Of a stretch of DNA of 64,000 bases, positions 21,831 to 33,514 are shown piece after piece. The stretch's first letter is position 1, and the number at the start of each line of letters is the position of its first letter. The translations under genes were made by a program, and so were the position numbers. This DNA is from Lentinus brumalis (taxonomy: Eukaryota; Basidiomycota; Agaricomycetes; Polyporales; Polyporaceae): assembly GCA_001792895.1 (NCBI GenBank), contig MARA01000001.1, forward strand, positions 2,790,001 through 2,854,000, given 5' to 3'. A model generated the notes under the pieces. The model had not been told where the DNA came from. It did not search any database and was given only the letters and a program-made list of their open reading frames with translations.

Positions 21831-22254
21831 TGTTGAACTCGGAGCTCTATCTCCGGTTCCTGTGACGGCGTCAAGTCCATATTTGCACGCAAGAACCCAT
21901 GCAGTGCACCCTACTAGCGCCCCAAAGCGCTAGCGGACGCCATTCTTCCTTTCCGATATATCGGCGCTTCTTTATGTTTTCCATTTCCCGGGATTGAACT
22001 CTTGACCTCCGCACTTTTTATGCATTTTTCTTTTCGCTCTTTGTTGATTTTCTTTGGCGCTTTTCTGCCTGTGGCTGTTACAACTGTATAGCTTATGTAA
22101 CACGCACCGTAGACAGCGCGCTCGTCGAGCTCTGGGGTCCTTAGACTTCACAGAGCTCGACATAGGTGTGTAGATTCGCTTGTGTCGATATATTAGACTT
22201 CACAGAGCTCGGCATAGGCCATTGTGATCGCTCTGAGGCGCACTGCAGCCAACA
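21831..22254 (+). repeat. 424-bp LTR inside the left arm
   Basis: Starts TGTTGAACTCGG and ends GCAGCCAACA, so it has TG...CA ends with a 5-bp inverted match TGTTG/CAACA. It is roughly 90% similar to the solo LTR at 27943-28366 and identical to the reversed one at 41538-41961. It contains a direct repeat, AGACTTCACAGAGCTCG, twice near 22145 and 22195. The five bases on each side (TGGTT, ACTTC) do not match, so the original flank has been lost. Confidence 0.75.
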
Positions 22255-22641
22255 ACTTCTACAGACAATGGCGCGCTCTCCGAGATTATTCAGGAGTTGT
22301 ACAGGGTTCAATATGCTTTCCCACATTACAAGATGCTTGTCGCCAACACTCGTGTGAGTTTCGCCGGTCTGTCCCCGCCAGTACCCTCGACACCGCCTCC
22401 TCCCGATTCCCCCGTCTTCTCCCTCCACCACCAACTCCGAGAAGCTCTGGACGTTAGGGCCCGGGTGAGTAGAGTTTGCACAGGGATCACACTTTGTATC
22501 TCATGCAGCCCAGGCGCCATGGGCATAGTCAGTCCAGCTGTCTTGCGCACACAATCGCGTCGAGATGCAGAGCCTGTGGCCCCAACCACAGCCCCAATCT
22601 AACACTGCCATCCTCCGTGCAAGCTGATTAACATAAAGATT

Positions 22642-25600
22642 ATGGTGATCGGTACGCAGACTACTGCAAGCGGCTCAGACTCCCCAACCCCGCTCTCTCG
22701 TCGTCGCCCTCCACACCCCTTGGAGGTGAACCCCAACCTCCCAGTGCACATTATCGAAGACGGTGATGATGAGGCCGCTACATCCCCCGGTCAGACGAAG
22801 AACACCATCCCCTTCATTGGTCGCAGCGGCGCAGCCCACACAGACACAAACACAGATGGTAAGGGTGCAAGTGCGAAGGGCAATAATGTCGTCACCAACC
22901 CGCCCTGTCCACCCATACATGGCACTGAGTGCTCATTCATTGGTTCCTCAGCATCGTTCCCGTCACGTATCTCGGTTCCCGGTGGCCCCTCGCCACGACA
23001 TCGACTTGTTCTTCTCCGATGGTGAGCCTTCAAGGCTCGTACCCCCATCCCTGTCCATCGCCGTCTCCTCGCTGTCGCCACCAACATCTGCTAGCAGCAC
23101 CACGTCCTCCCCGTAGTCTGGGAAGTGGCAGCCACAAGCAACTCCGCTTCGGCTGCCATGCCCCGCCACTCCCCCAGCCAATCATATCACACCCTTGCCC
23201 GCTGTCACGGCGCCGCCAGGACCGCTCCGCCCCGCATCATCCAATCTACCGCCTTCATACGCCACCACGCAGCTCCCAACTGTTCCACTCCCTCCTATCC
23301 ATCAGAATCTCGTGCCAACACCGCCCTCCCCCTGCCTGCTCATGTGTCCCGCGAAGCTGAGTACTCTGCTCGCCGGAGGTGCGTGCGTATTTAACGGAGC
23401 GGGGTACACCTTACATCATCTGGCAGATTGTCAACAGGTGTATGCGCAGTCACCCTAATCATGGCGGATCCGGCTCCTTGAGTGTGGTTTCAGTGACGAT
23501 GAGATCGACGATCTTAGCAGCCTGTTTCCACTCACATCCGTACAGAGCCGTCGGTGAAACTTGTATGCGGTTTTGTATGAATATTGTCGTTGGTATGATT
23601 GACTATATCATGTTGCTCGTCGTTGTGCACTCCATCCAGCGCCATCCCCCCACACTCTGCATGTTTCGCTGAACGGGCACGCACGAAGACAGCCAAGGTC
23701 AACGCTGGATGGCCACAAGCCCGTCCTCAACTCACCGACATGCAGAAGGCCGCACGGCAAGAGAAGAACAAGAAGCTGACTAGCGGGATCTCTGACACTG
23801 TGAAGGGTTTGCTCGGGTCTGTGCGTGAAATTGCAAAGGAGTATGGAAGGTACGTTAGCCTTAACTTCAAGTCTAGAATGTGTATGCATGCCATGACCCT
23901 GCCAGTATGTTATTAGATCTGTTTCCTGGGACAAAGACCCAGCTAGTCATGGGCAGCAAGTTTCTGCGCCAGAGACGTGCCGTCAGTCCATGGAACACAT
24001 ACATCCAGGCAGTTGAAAGCGACCAACAGTGGTATGTGTTTGACTGCTTTCTGACATCTATCGTTACACTAATGTGCCACAGAACGGCCCGTCGGCTGGA
24101 AGTGGAAGCTCAAAGACTTTATGAAGCAGTTTTCGGAGTCCCTCAAGTTAGAGTACGCCAAGCTATCCCGCCACGAGAACACCGCACTCACGGATAATTC
24201 TATTCGGAAACCCCGGGTGCACGAGCAACCCGGTTTCTCGCACCCTGAGTTTCCAAACTGGCTCCGAGAGCCCGGCCGGAAAGCGCTGACATGGTCCCAA
24301 AAGAGGGTGGTCATCATCGCAGATTATGACGTCGTAGGAGTGATTCAAGTCTACATGTACCTCTAGTCGCGATAGAACACCCAAATATTACTCCTGTATT
24401 ACAGGCCCCAGACACGCAGGGCTACACGAGAGTACTTAATCACCTCCAAGTAGGCAAAGCAAGCAGCCCTGCTTGAAAGGCCAGCTGCAGGGGCCTTGCT
24501 TGCCAAGTGGGTGGACACCTGAAGCAGAAATAGGAGTCGGGGAGTGTTTAGCTGAGATCTGAGAGCAGCTATGTACCTATTATCATGCTCTACAACCATG
24601 GACTTGGACGACAACGCGAGAGGACATGGGCGACTCGGAGGCAGATCCAGATCCAGGCCGGTCGGCGCTTAAACTCCGGCCGGCCTTGAAACTACGACTG
24701 CCCGACTATTACTCGAGAAACCCGGTTTCATTGCGGAACCGGGTTTCCAAATAGAATTATCCCCGCACTCACTGAAAGCCTCAAAGTGGTGCGCAACACC
24801 CACGTGAAGGTTGTCCGTGCGAACCCCAAAAGCTGTCACCAAGTATGCCGACGCTGCCTTCAGCGACATGGAAAAAGACGGACATGGAAAAAGACGTACG
24901 TGTTCTGGTTTCCATCATCCCTCCTCCTTCCCCCTTATGCCAATGTGTTCAATAATGCAGTGGACATCTATCATGTCACGCACCGCCATGCAGGGCCAGT
25001 ACGTGCCTCCACGGATCAGTACAATGAGCCCAAGATGTTCGTCACAGCGTCTGCGGAGAGCTTCATCAGGGAACTTATCGGCATGGAGCCTCGGACACTC
25101 TGTCTCCGCCTCAAAGCTTGGTCGGTTGCTTAGCTCGCAGACCAAGGTGCGTAGCTTATCCCTCTCAAACTGCGCATGGCGGCAGAAGCTGATGATCAAC
25201 ATAAGTTCTTGTCAAGAGCACCCCCAAGCTGTCTACCGCTATTGGTATCTGCCGCAAGCTGATTCAGGATGGTCTCGGTAAGTACACAGCTGCTTATCAA
25301 TGTCTACAAGGATCTCACTTCTTCCATAGAGCATATTCTTGCTGAAACAGGCATCACGAAGGGTAAGAAGAAGATCACAATGAATTACGACAACTATGAA
25401 GCGAAGATCGTCGAGAAGTATAGCGTCGAACTGATTGGCTGGCCGTGCGGGAAGATGGCGAACCCAGGGACTGTCGGAATACGCGGACTTGCTACTGGAA
25501 GCAGATGCTGAACGTGTGAAGAATGGCGAAGCTGTATATAAGGGCCGCAAGAAGGTCGCTCGCAAGAAGAAGCCCGTCAAGAGCGCGGAGACTGTGCAAA

Positions 25601-25719
25601 GCGATGACGACGAGGACTCCAAAGGCGAGGGTGAGGGCGCGGGCGCGGGCGAGGGCGAGGGCACGGCGGGCGCAGGGGAGGGTGCGATGACGGGCAGCGG
25701 TGACGATGACTCCGACTAG
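22642..25719 (+). pseudogene. Accessory gene 1, unrecognised fungal family, MITE-disrupted
   Basis: ATG at 22642 opens a P/S/T-rich N-terminal stretch (127 codons). Later plus-strand exons read ECGFSDDEIDDLSSLFPLTS (about 23485), AKVNAGWPQARPQLTDMQKA (about 23700), KWKLKDFMKQFSESLKLEY (about 24105), SLKVVRNTHVKVVRANPK (after the MITE), HILAETGITKGKKKITMNYD with NYEAKIVEKYSVELIGWP (about 25330-25445), then an acidic E/G/A-rich tail ending TAG at 25719. Introns of 50-70 nt with GT-AG ends separate the pieces. Resembles, from memory, uncharacterised basidiomycete proteins with an NY-x2-Y...NWP block; no function known. A MITE sits in one exon, and a one-base slip follows in an AAAA run near 24830. 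Confidence 0.5.
24192..24762. mobile_element. 571-bp MITE with 10-bp target duplication
   Basis: Starts GGATAATTCTATTCGGAAACC and ends with the reverse complement of GGATAATTCTATTTGGAAACC; inner parts are also inverted (CCCGGTTTCTCG near both ends). It is flanked by the perfect duplication CCGCACTCAC (24182-24191 and 24763-24772). Removing the element plus one duplication restores an exon frame: HENTAL joined to TESLKVV. A 9-10-bp duplication fits Mutator-like elements; a hAT origin (8 bp) is less likely. No ORF of note inside. Confidence 0.88.
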
Positions 25720-26290
25720 ACCCTGATCGCGCACGATATGATATCGCGCTTGTAGTGCTCGTTCTCCTACTTATATTTGCTTGCTCTCTGTGACTCTAAC
25801 GCTCCTCCTGCGCGACGCGAAAAGTAGCCCATGAAGGGGCACGGGGTGCAGCTCCGAAATGTGGTCGGGTGAAAGGAGCGTCAAATGAGCAAATTTGACC
25901 CATGTTTCGCAAACATAGCGCCTAAGTAGTGAACCTGGATGAATTTATGGTCAATGAACGCATTTCAACAGAGTTCTGCTGATGTTCCTCTCTCATTGCG
26001 TCCAAGTTGCGCCCCATCCACATCTTGGACAGGTCCCAAGGTAACAGTGGGTTATCCGGAAACCCGTAATTACATAAGCTCATCAGTTGCCTTCTTTGGT
26101 TCCCTTCCGCAGACGCGCTGCGCGCTGGCATGCTGATCTCGACCGCCAATCCTGTCTGTACCTGCCTTAGCTTGATGCAGCGCAACACATCGTGAATGAG
26201 AGGCAGACAACAACGAAGCTCGCCCACGTAAAGCCATGAGGATAAAGGGTACATTGCCAGTGTGAGTACGACGTCTGTGTTGATCCCACC
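25720..26290. other. Intergenic interval with one arm of an imperfect inverted repeat
   Basis: No gene seen. The stretch 25840-25915 (GGGTGCAGCTCCG, TGTGGTCGGGTGAAAGG, AAATGAGC) resembles the reverse complement of 40490-40600. The rest is unremarkable. Confidence 0.45.
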
Positions 26291-27746
26291 ATGTCCTCAT
26301 CCCAGCCTCCCAACGCGCAGCAGCCTCGTCCCAACGGACAGCAGCCTCGTCCCGACGGACAGCAGCTTCGGGACAGCAGCCTCGTTCCGCCCCGCCCCCT
26401 CCTCCTGGCCCACCTGGCCCGCCGCCGCCTCGTCCCGAGGCGCCGCCGTCTCGTCCTCCCGCCATGGCACTGGGTTCAGCTGCTCCAAGCTCAGCGGCAG
26501 CACCACAGCAAAATGCGGCAAAGTTTCGGGCCTTCGTGGAAACACTCGAGGCCTTGAAGAGACAGGTCAAGGAGGTCCAGAGGAGCACTCAGAGGCCCTC
26601 GCGGAGGCGAAGCTCGATGCCGCTAAGAAACAGGCGGTCTTGTATGCAAAGATTGACCTCCTGAAGAAGCAGGTGGTGTCCGAGCGGCTGGTCGGGGACC
26701 TCCTCGGCGAGCTTGGATGGGAGATCGAGGTGCAGCCGGGGCTCGAGGGTGGGTCGGCGAGCAGGAGGTAGCGACGACAAGTCAAGCCAGCAGCCCGACA
26801 GCAGTCCAGGAGGAGAGGAGTGTCGAAGCCGCCAATGGTAAACATGTGAAGTTATGTGCAAAGTCCTCTCCGATCGCTGTCCACCTGCTCATGGCAGCGT
26901 TACAGGACGTCGTCAACAAAGCGTTCAAGAAACTCCTCGGATTCACCTCACTGCAAGGGCCTGCTCTTCCAGCGTACCCATCTAACGGTGACGATTGGCC
27001 GGTCTCGTTGCTCAACGCAGAACAGCGGCTACTGCGCTTCAAGTGGCAGGAGTCGGAGTCAAGCCAGACCAACGGCGAGGGCCTTGCGAGGGTCTTCGGC
27101 TGGGTCCGCGCCAATGGTCATGTCGTGGTCCCGAAAGCGCGCGAGGACCTCAAGGTGATCCTCGACGGCAACTTGGAGTCCCGCATCGCAACGAAGTTCA
27201 GGTATCTCAAGAAGGCATACAAGCGGAAGCCGGGGGTAGCCTCGCGGGACTCGGAGAGAGCAGTGACGATGAAGATGACATGTATGATGAGGATGAGGCT
27301 GCCGTCGCTGCGCGTGAGAAGGCCGCTGCTGAGAAGAAGTTGCAACAGGCGATTGACGAGGCACGCGCTGTGACTGCCACTGCACAGAAGACGCGCAATG
27401 CCGTGCGATCCCGCACTGTAGGCGTAAGTTTGCTGCGTCGCCAATAGTGCATCATGCTCACCTCAAGTTGCAGAAATTGTCCCAGCGCATTCGCAAGCGG
27501 AAGGTGACGAAGTACGCAGACCCGAAGTACGATGGCGCGTTCCAGATCAACGCCATGTCCGACGACGAGGATGACCTGGCCAGTGTCATCAATGGCAAGG
27601 TTTCGCGCTACATCAGCTGCGCGCCAGACTGGCGGAGTTCTGAAGTGTGTGGGTTCATTAATCAATGTTTGCATACTGACAATGCCTCAGTTGCAGCAGC
27701 TCTACAACAACGTTGATGCCGTTGAGGACACAGATCCCACAAAGGC

Positions 27747-27900
27747 ATGTATTGTTATTATTATAGACTTCCGCAGGCGTGACGACTTCACGCAGCTCGC
27801 TTTTGCATGGAAATCTCACGAGGCAACCTCAGCACGAGCACGCAAGAAGATCCTCAATGAAGGAGGCTCGTGCTGGACCGAATTCATGTCGCTCCCAGGT
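27747..27900 (+). repeat. 155-bp segment repeated inverted at 38292-38447
   Basis: The exon segment from TGTTATTATTATAGACTTCC through FTQLAFAWKSHEATSA and WTEFMSLPGW recurs in reverse at 38292-38447 with only a few substitutions. The TTATTATTATAG tract could serve as an intron 3' end in both places. Confidence 0.85.
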
Positions 27901-27942
27901 TGGAAGCATGTCACGCGAGCTCTCCTCGACTTCATGCATAAC

Positions 27943-28366
27943 TGTTGAACTCGGAGCTCTATCTCCGGGTCCTTTGACGGCGTCACGTCCATACTTGCAC
28001 GCAAGGGCGCGTGCAGTGCGCCCTACCAGCGCCCCACCGCGCTAGCGGCTGCCTTTCTTCCTTTCCGATATATCGGCGCTTCTTTATCTTTTCCATTTCC
28101 CGGGATTGAACTCTTGACCTCTGCACTTTTTATGCATTTTTCTTTTCGCTCTTTGTTGATTTTCTTTGGCGCTTTTCTGGCTGTGGCTGTTACAACTGTA
28201 TAGCTTATGTAACACGCACCGTAGACAGCACGCTCGTCGAGCTCTGGGGTCCTTAGGCTTCACAGAGCTCGACATAGGTGTGTAGATTCGCTTTTGTCAA
28301 TATATCAGACTTCACAGAGCTCGACATAGGCCATTGTGATTGCTCTGAGGCGCACTGCAGCAAACA
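27943..28366 (+). mobile_element. Solo LTR, 424 bp, with TSD ATAAC
   Basis: TGTTGAACTCGG...CAGCAAACA, flanked by ATAAC at 27938-27942 and 28367-28371. It is the third member of the LTR family in the inverted-repeat arms. It sits in the last exon of accessory gene 2. On the complementary strand it contains a B-box-like word (GAGTTCAATCCC), but no A box at the right distance, and the TG...CA ends and 5-bp duplication argue for an LTR rather than a SINE. Confidence 0.88.
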
Positions 28367-28407
28367 ATAACTTCTACCGTATGTGCTCTCAGTTCGGCCG
28401 TCAAGCT

Positions 28408-28919
28408 TGCTGATCACAGTCTACGGCAGTTGGAATTGCTAAGGCAATGTTCGTCGACTTCCTTGTCGACGGATACTGCCTTAACGCCTCCATGTGGCGA
28501 CAACTCGAGGAGACGGTCAACTCCATACAGTGGCCGTCCGGCATTCACCGCGTTCTGGAGGGGGCTAGTCAAATTTTAGATAGGGAGGGACAGGACGGCT
28601 ACGTGAACGTAGTCAGAAGCGGGACATAGATACCGTACTCGGCGAGGCCTGATAGACACGACAACGTGACCTATACGCGTCTGTCCCGCGCGCGTACTAC
28701 GGGCTGTCCTCGGAACCCCACTAGACCACGACTAGCCCAGCTACTCGACATCTAATATACCTTCATGAGAAGCTCAAGTGCTCGACTCGAGGACTACGCT
28801 TTCTAGTTTGTACGTCTGGGCGAGGGCCAGCATCATAGATCGCGCATAGGTGCTACCCCAAGGTGGCCCTTGCTCCCTCCCATCATCTTCCCTTCCTAGC
28901 CTGCACTGGCAGCTACACC
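28408..28919. other. Intergenic interval upstream of the Plavaka-type gene
   Basis: A 60-codon open stretch (28447-28629, MFVDFLVDGYCLNASMWRQ) has a reasonable start but no recognised homology. The remainder probably holds the promoter of the 28920 gene; I see no clear TATA box. Confidence 0.35.
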
Positions 28920-31900
28920 ATGCCTGAACCTTCGCGCGGTGCTCGAGGCTCTTCAACTCGCGGAACATCGTCTGCCCGTGGCGCACGACCATCGCGTGCA
29001 GAGGAACGACGCACCGTCACGTCTCTACAACGTACGCGAGGCGCGCTGGGCAACCGCGGGAAGCTACTGGGCATAGTTGGTAAGGTCGATGGCCTTGGGA
29101 GAGGAGAGATTACCTCCGGAACTGGGATCGCAGGTGCGATGAGTCGGAGTCAAGTCGGAACGGGGTCGAAGGTACAAGGACCAGTAGCAAGTGGGAGCAA
29201 GCGATTGTATTCCTCGGCAGACCTGGACCACACGGCGCATCGACCTGCGCAGCGTGCTCGGGTCTCTGTAACTCCAGAGCCATCGACGGGCCAGACGACT
29301 TCTGAACGTAACAAGCCATCCATACGCGATGACTTTGCGATTCCAGCGGTGCGTGGTGACTCGTAATATGTCTAAGTTGTGCACTTGCTCATTGTTTTGC
29401 AGATCATCGTCGCTCCGGAGCGCGATATCGACAACTTCGGCTACGATCTGTTTGAGGAGCCTGTCCCCCATCCTTCTACCAATCCACCTGCGCCGTCACT
29501 GCCCCATGAAGCTCCCGAGCCGGGCGCGGCATCGACGAATCGGGAAAGTCACCCGGAGGATAAGCACGATGAAGAAGCAGCGCAACATGAGCGCGAGGAG
29601 CAACTCGGCCTGTATGAGGACCCGGAGGAGGATCTCGGTGACCCTGCCGATGAGGTTCTAGAAGTGTTTGTCCAGCTCACGCTCACCGAAGACGTACCTC
29701 CTCCGGCTCCGCTGGATGGCTCTCCACCGCCATCACCCCCACTCGGTCCCTGTGTACAGAGTGCCGCGCCGGTCCCGCCACCACATCCACATCCATCTAT
29801 TGATCAACGCCCTGCTTCTCCGCCGCTGATCCCTGCGGATGATCTGCCGTACGTCCGACTCGCGAAGCTACCCAAGCTCCCACACCGACGCACCGATAAG
29901 GAGATTTACTTGTCCTCGCACAAGAAGTGGTTTGTACGAGCGATATACTTGCTCGTCTCTTTCCTCCACACCCGCTACCATATCACGTTCCGCTGCGGCA
30001 ACGTCATCCTCTTCGTCATTCGTTCCATCTTCGTCGCTCTTGGTCTTCTAAAGCGGAAGGATCCCATGGCCGTCACGACTTCGACAACGCTCAAGCGCCT
30101 TGAGCTTCGCGACAAGTTCCATGTGCTACCCATGTGCACGAAGTGTCGGCAACTGTTCATGCCAGATGTCAAGCCCACCGTCAAGTGTCCCCGTTGCGAG
30201 CTACCGTTGTACAAGATCCGACGACAGAACGCCGTTATGCGCATGCTAGGGAAGAAGCCTCCGCGACCTGTCCCGCATCTCGCTGCTCCATTCCGCCCAC
30301 TGTCAGCTGCAATTCTTGAGCTTCTACAACGACCTAACTACGACACCCTCATGGACGCGTGGCGCCAGGAGCCGTCAGTACCTGGGAAATACAGGCGCAT
30401 TCAGGATGGACGCGTCTGGACGACAGCCAAGGGTCACGATGGCAATCTCTTCTTTGGGCCTGAGAAACATGGCGAGCTGCGCATAGCGGTCATCTTTCAT
30501 CTCGATTGGTAGTCACTTCTCTCCTATCTGTGACCCTATCACTTGGACTAATCACATTGGTCTTCCCGTAGGTTCTCATGCCGAAGCAGTGCCTTTGCAC
30601 CTTCGCATTCCTCAGGTGCAATCTCTTTCTCAATCCCTAGCCTTCCACGCGAACTCCGGTATGTTGTGTACTCTCCTTCCTGAGTGTACAGACTCCCTTA
30701 CACGGATGTTCGATTTGTGACAGGTACCGTGTCGAGAACATGCTTTTGTGCGCCATGACTCCCGGCCCAACTGAGCCCGACGCCGAAGAGCTCCAGTACT
30801 TCCTGGAGCTTATCATCGATGATCTGATCGTGCTGTATAAGGAGGGACTCACAGCACCGACTTACTCCCACAAGGAAGGTATGAAACTCACGTCGCTGGC
30901 TGCAGCTTATATGGGAGCTGACCGACTGACCATTGGCAGGTATAACAACACGTGTCATGTGCGTGTGCGCATCTTTGGACCATCCGGGTATGTGCAAGTG
31001 CGGTGGGTTTGCCGACAAAAACCACGGAGAAGCCCCATGTACGAAGTGCACGACTAAGCTTGCAGACCTGTACAAAGTGCTTTCACCGGAAGGTAATGAG
31101 CCTTTGTGCGATTTACGAGCTCAGGCTGACATGTCCAACAGAGCTCTCCCTGCGCGACGACAGCGAGCAGCGTCGTCTAGGCAAAGAGTGGAAGAACGAG
31201 GAGAGCAACGGAGAGCGCGCTGCACATTTCAAGAAGCACGGTGTGCGATACACCGCGTTCTCGCGGCTGCCATACTTCGACCTCTCCCGCATGATGATTG
31301 TTGATCCGATGCACAATCTTCTGCTCGGTATGTATTCTAGCTTCTGTAGGTCGGCCGTGACATTAACAAGACATGGTATATACAGGTCTCGTGAAGAATC
31401 AATGGTACACGCGATGGATCAAATGCAACGCGCTGCGCGTGGACACGGACGCTGGCACAAAGCGCGAACTCGCAATCCTCCATGAGTTCCTAGACACGGT
31501 GAGTCTGCTGATATATCTACGACATGCAGGAGGTTGATCAACATGATATCCGTCAGTTTGAGGCGCCGCAGTGGGTGGGTCGACTTCCACTCCGCGTCGG
31601 GGAGCCGGCTGGCGGGAGTCTTTCAGCGGATGAGTACAAGCTGCTCATAATGGGTCCTGGTCCCCTCGTGGTGAGTCTGTCGCTGTACTTTCTTGTCGGA
31701 GCTTGTGTGGCTGAGTGATGTTGCAGTTGCCCATTATTTGGCATGAGTTTGAGAAGGCCGCGCAGAAGGAGCACGGGAGAGCTCTGAAGGCACACGAGGA
31801 GGCGATGCGTAAGTGGGAGGAGGCGGAGAAGGTACGCAAGGAGGTGGAGGCACGGAAGGAAGCCGAGGAGGCGCAGAAGAAGGCGGAGGAGGAAGCTGAG

Positions 31901-33514
31901 GAGGAAGCGGAGAAGGAGAAGGAGGAAGCGGCGGCACTGATCTCTGGAGCTGACCAACCAGCTGTATCTTCAACTACTAAGGCCGCCCGGTCGACGAAGA
32001 AGGGCAAGGGCAAAGGCAAGGGCAAAGGCAAGGGCAAAGCGACCAAACTGGCCAAACCAGTTCCCCGCCCAACGCCGCCTGTGCTGCGTATCCATCCGCG
32101 TGAGACTGAGCTGACCTTGAAGCTCGCCACGGCTCTCACCCTCATCTTGGGAAGCTCCGTGACCGACGCAAGCCTCCGGAGGGGATGCGACCTGCTCTAT
32201 GAGTATCTGGTTGCCTATCGCGAGGTACATTCAACCCTTCATCTGTCTCTCGAGTCACTAACACGCAGGCACTGACGATAGGTATACGGCGAAGACAACA
32301 TGGTCCCCAACCACCACTTTGCTCTCCATACCGAGCCACAGATCCTGGACTATGCTACGGTGTACGAGATCTGGCAGTTCCTTGCCGAGCGGCTCAACAA
32401 GACCCTCAAGAGCTCAAATCTCAACAACTGGGGTGGCGGCCAGCTTGAGATCACTATGATGCGTACATTTGAGCGCGCCACCGATGTGCAGTCCCTGGTA
32501 CGCCGCACTATATATACTTTTGTTTGAGGTCCTTACATCTCTCTGCTTTTACCACCAGAAGACCCTCAGGATGCCACTCGCGCTATTGCAAGTCACATGC
32601 TGAAGGAGACACGGGAGGCCCGAGGCACGGTCGAAGCAACTGCCGGTGCGAGCTCAGACACCGTGACTCCAGGACTGGCACCGCTGTTAGGTGGGCACCG
32701 TCACAGCGGCCGTTCTTTGCCTGTATATTATGGACGAAGCTCATGATGCGATAGATCATCAATTGCCGCGTATATTTGCAGGGCCAGAAATGTCCCCGGG
32801 CAAGGAGACGACACTCACAGACAAGCAGCAGGTATCGCTGCGCGCACACTATAACCGTCAAACAGCTTCGAGCTCGCCTGACTCCCCGACACACATCTGG
32901 CACCGATACGATCCTCGAGCACCAACCACAGCTATCCGACTACGGCCGGACGTCAAAAGGCTATCCTATGTCCTCGTGGAAGGGCGCCGCATAACAGCAC
33001 ACGATGCGGCCAAGAGCTCTTCCTCAACTTCGGCTTTAGTCAAGATTCACCTCAACGGCGAGGTGTACTATGGTGAAGTTCTCCGTTTGTTCACGCACAC
33101 GCAGCCTGGCATCGCTGCCTCTCCGCGCCCTGAGATCTTTGCAGAGGTGGTCTACCTCGTCCAATCCCCTGCAGACACCTGCCCAGTACCAGGGAACCCA
33201 TGGGCAGCGTAGTGAGTCTTGTTCATCTTCTTCTGAGTTGATTATATTCTTCTGTTTACGATGCCTCCAGCCCGGAGCTCGAGGTCATGTTCTGGAAGTT
33301 CAAAGCATATCAAGATGCAGCCGCTCCACGTTCGCCGCCCTCCATCATTCCCGCGAGCTACATTAGGTGTCAATTCGCTCGCGGTGTCTGCCGCACTATC
33401 AAACCAACTATCTGGATGACCATCTCCCTGGAACGACACTTCATTGCACATACAAGCGGAGAGCAGGTTGAGAACGAGGAGGCCGAGAACGAGCCGGGTG
33501 TGCCGCAGGCGTAG
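28920..33514 (+). CDS. Plavaka-type (Tnp2/CACTA-like) transposase, apparently intact
   Basis: A cut-and-paste DNA transposase of the basidiomycete Plavaka/Tnp2 kind. ATG at 28920; about 13 exons with GT-AG introns of about 31-91 nt; stop at 33512. The first joins check out: exon 1 28920-29348, exon 2 29403-30508, exon 3 30572-30658, exon 4 from 30724. Landmarks in order: Cys pairs (CTKCRQLFMPD, CPRCELPLY), LRIAVIFHLDWFSCRSSAFA, SSGAISFSIPSLPRELRYRV, CKCGGFADKNHGEAPCTKC, KKHGVRYTAFSRLPYFD, VDPMHNLLLG (family signature, about 31304), NHHFALHTEPQILDYATVYE, ERLNKTLKSSNLNNWGGGQL, then a C-terminal domain to SLERHFIAHTSGEQ. Unusual: a long E/K-rich coil followed by a (KG)n tract (31740-32060). No internal stop or frameshift was found in this model, so it may be active. 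Confidence 0.8.
31740..32060 (+). other. Charged coil and KG repeat within the transposase
   Basis: Encodes EKAAQKEHGRALKAHEEAMR, then alternating E/K/A heptads, and KGKGKGKGKGKGK at about 32000-32040. It lies between the VDPMHN core and the NHHFALH block, where the family usually has a loop. Probable coiled coil plus basic nucleic-acid-binding patch; inferred from composition only. Confidence 0.6.

Larger units (their letters stand above)
20726..22255 (-). repeat. Left arm of the 1530-bp inverted repeat
   Basis: Position x here equals the complement of position 63792 minus x in 41537-43066. Every stretch I compared (20760-20940, 21001-21061, 21229-21774, 21900-22163) is identical. The arm consists of an X segment (20726-21830), with a minus-strand coding relic, followed by a 424-bp LTR (21831-22254). 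The left limit cuts the Helitron relic; the right limit coincides with the LTR end. The outermost bases contain GAGGGCACACC and, 30 bp further in, its near complement TGTGCCCTC, a small hairpin. No target-site duplication is visible outside the arms. Confidence 0.95.
26291..28407 (+). pseudogene. Accessory gene 2, unrecognised, frameshifted and split by a solo LTR
   Basis: ATG at 26291 in a CCACC context begins a repeat of QQPRPNG/QQPRPDG, then P-rich sequence; a one-base slip there moves the frame to MALGSAAPSSAAAPQQN. A coiled-coil stretch follows (FRAFVETLEALKRQVKEVQR, LDAAKKQAVLYAKIDLLKKQ), then introns and exons with ALQDVVNKAFKKLLGF, LARVFGWVRANGHVV, TKFRYLKKAYKRK, an acidic stretch, KLSQRIRKRKVTKYADPKYD, INAMSDDEDDLAS, and FTQLAFAWKSHEA. 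The last exon is split by the LTR at 27943-28366; without it the end reads LLDFMHNFYRMCSQFGRQAC and a stop at about 28407. An uncharacterised fungal protein type; charge and coil pattern hint at protein or nucleic-acid binding, but that is inference. Confidence 0.5.

Noticed and set aside
21990..22163. SINE with a B box in the 424-bp repeat
   Set aside because: The B-box-like word is there, but no A box at the right distance. TG...CA ends and a 5-bp duplication at the 27943 copy fit an LTR better.
22326..23181. Minus-strand ORFs opposite accessory gene 1
   Set aside because: No motif, and the plus strand has an ATG, introns and a continuing exon chain.
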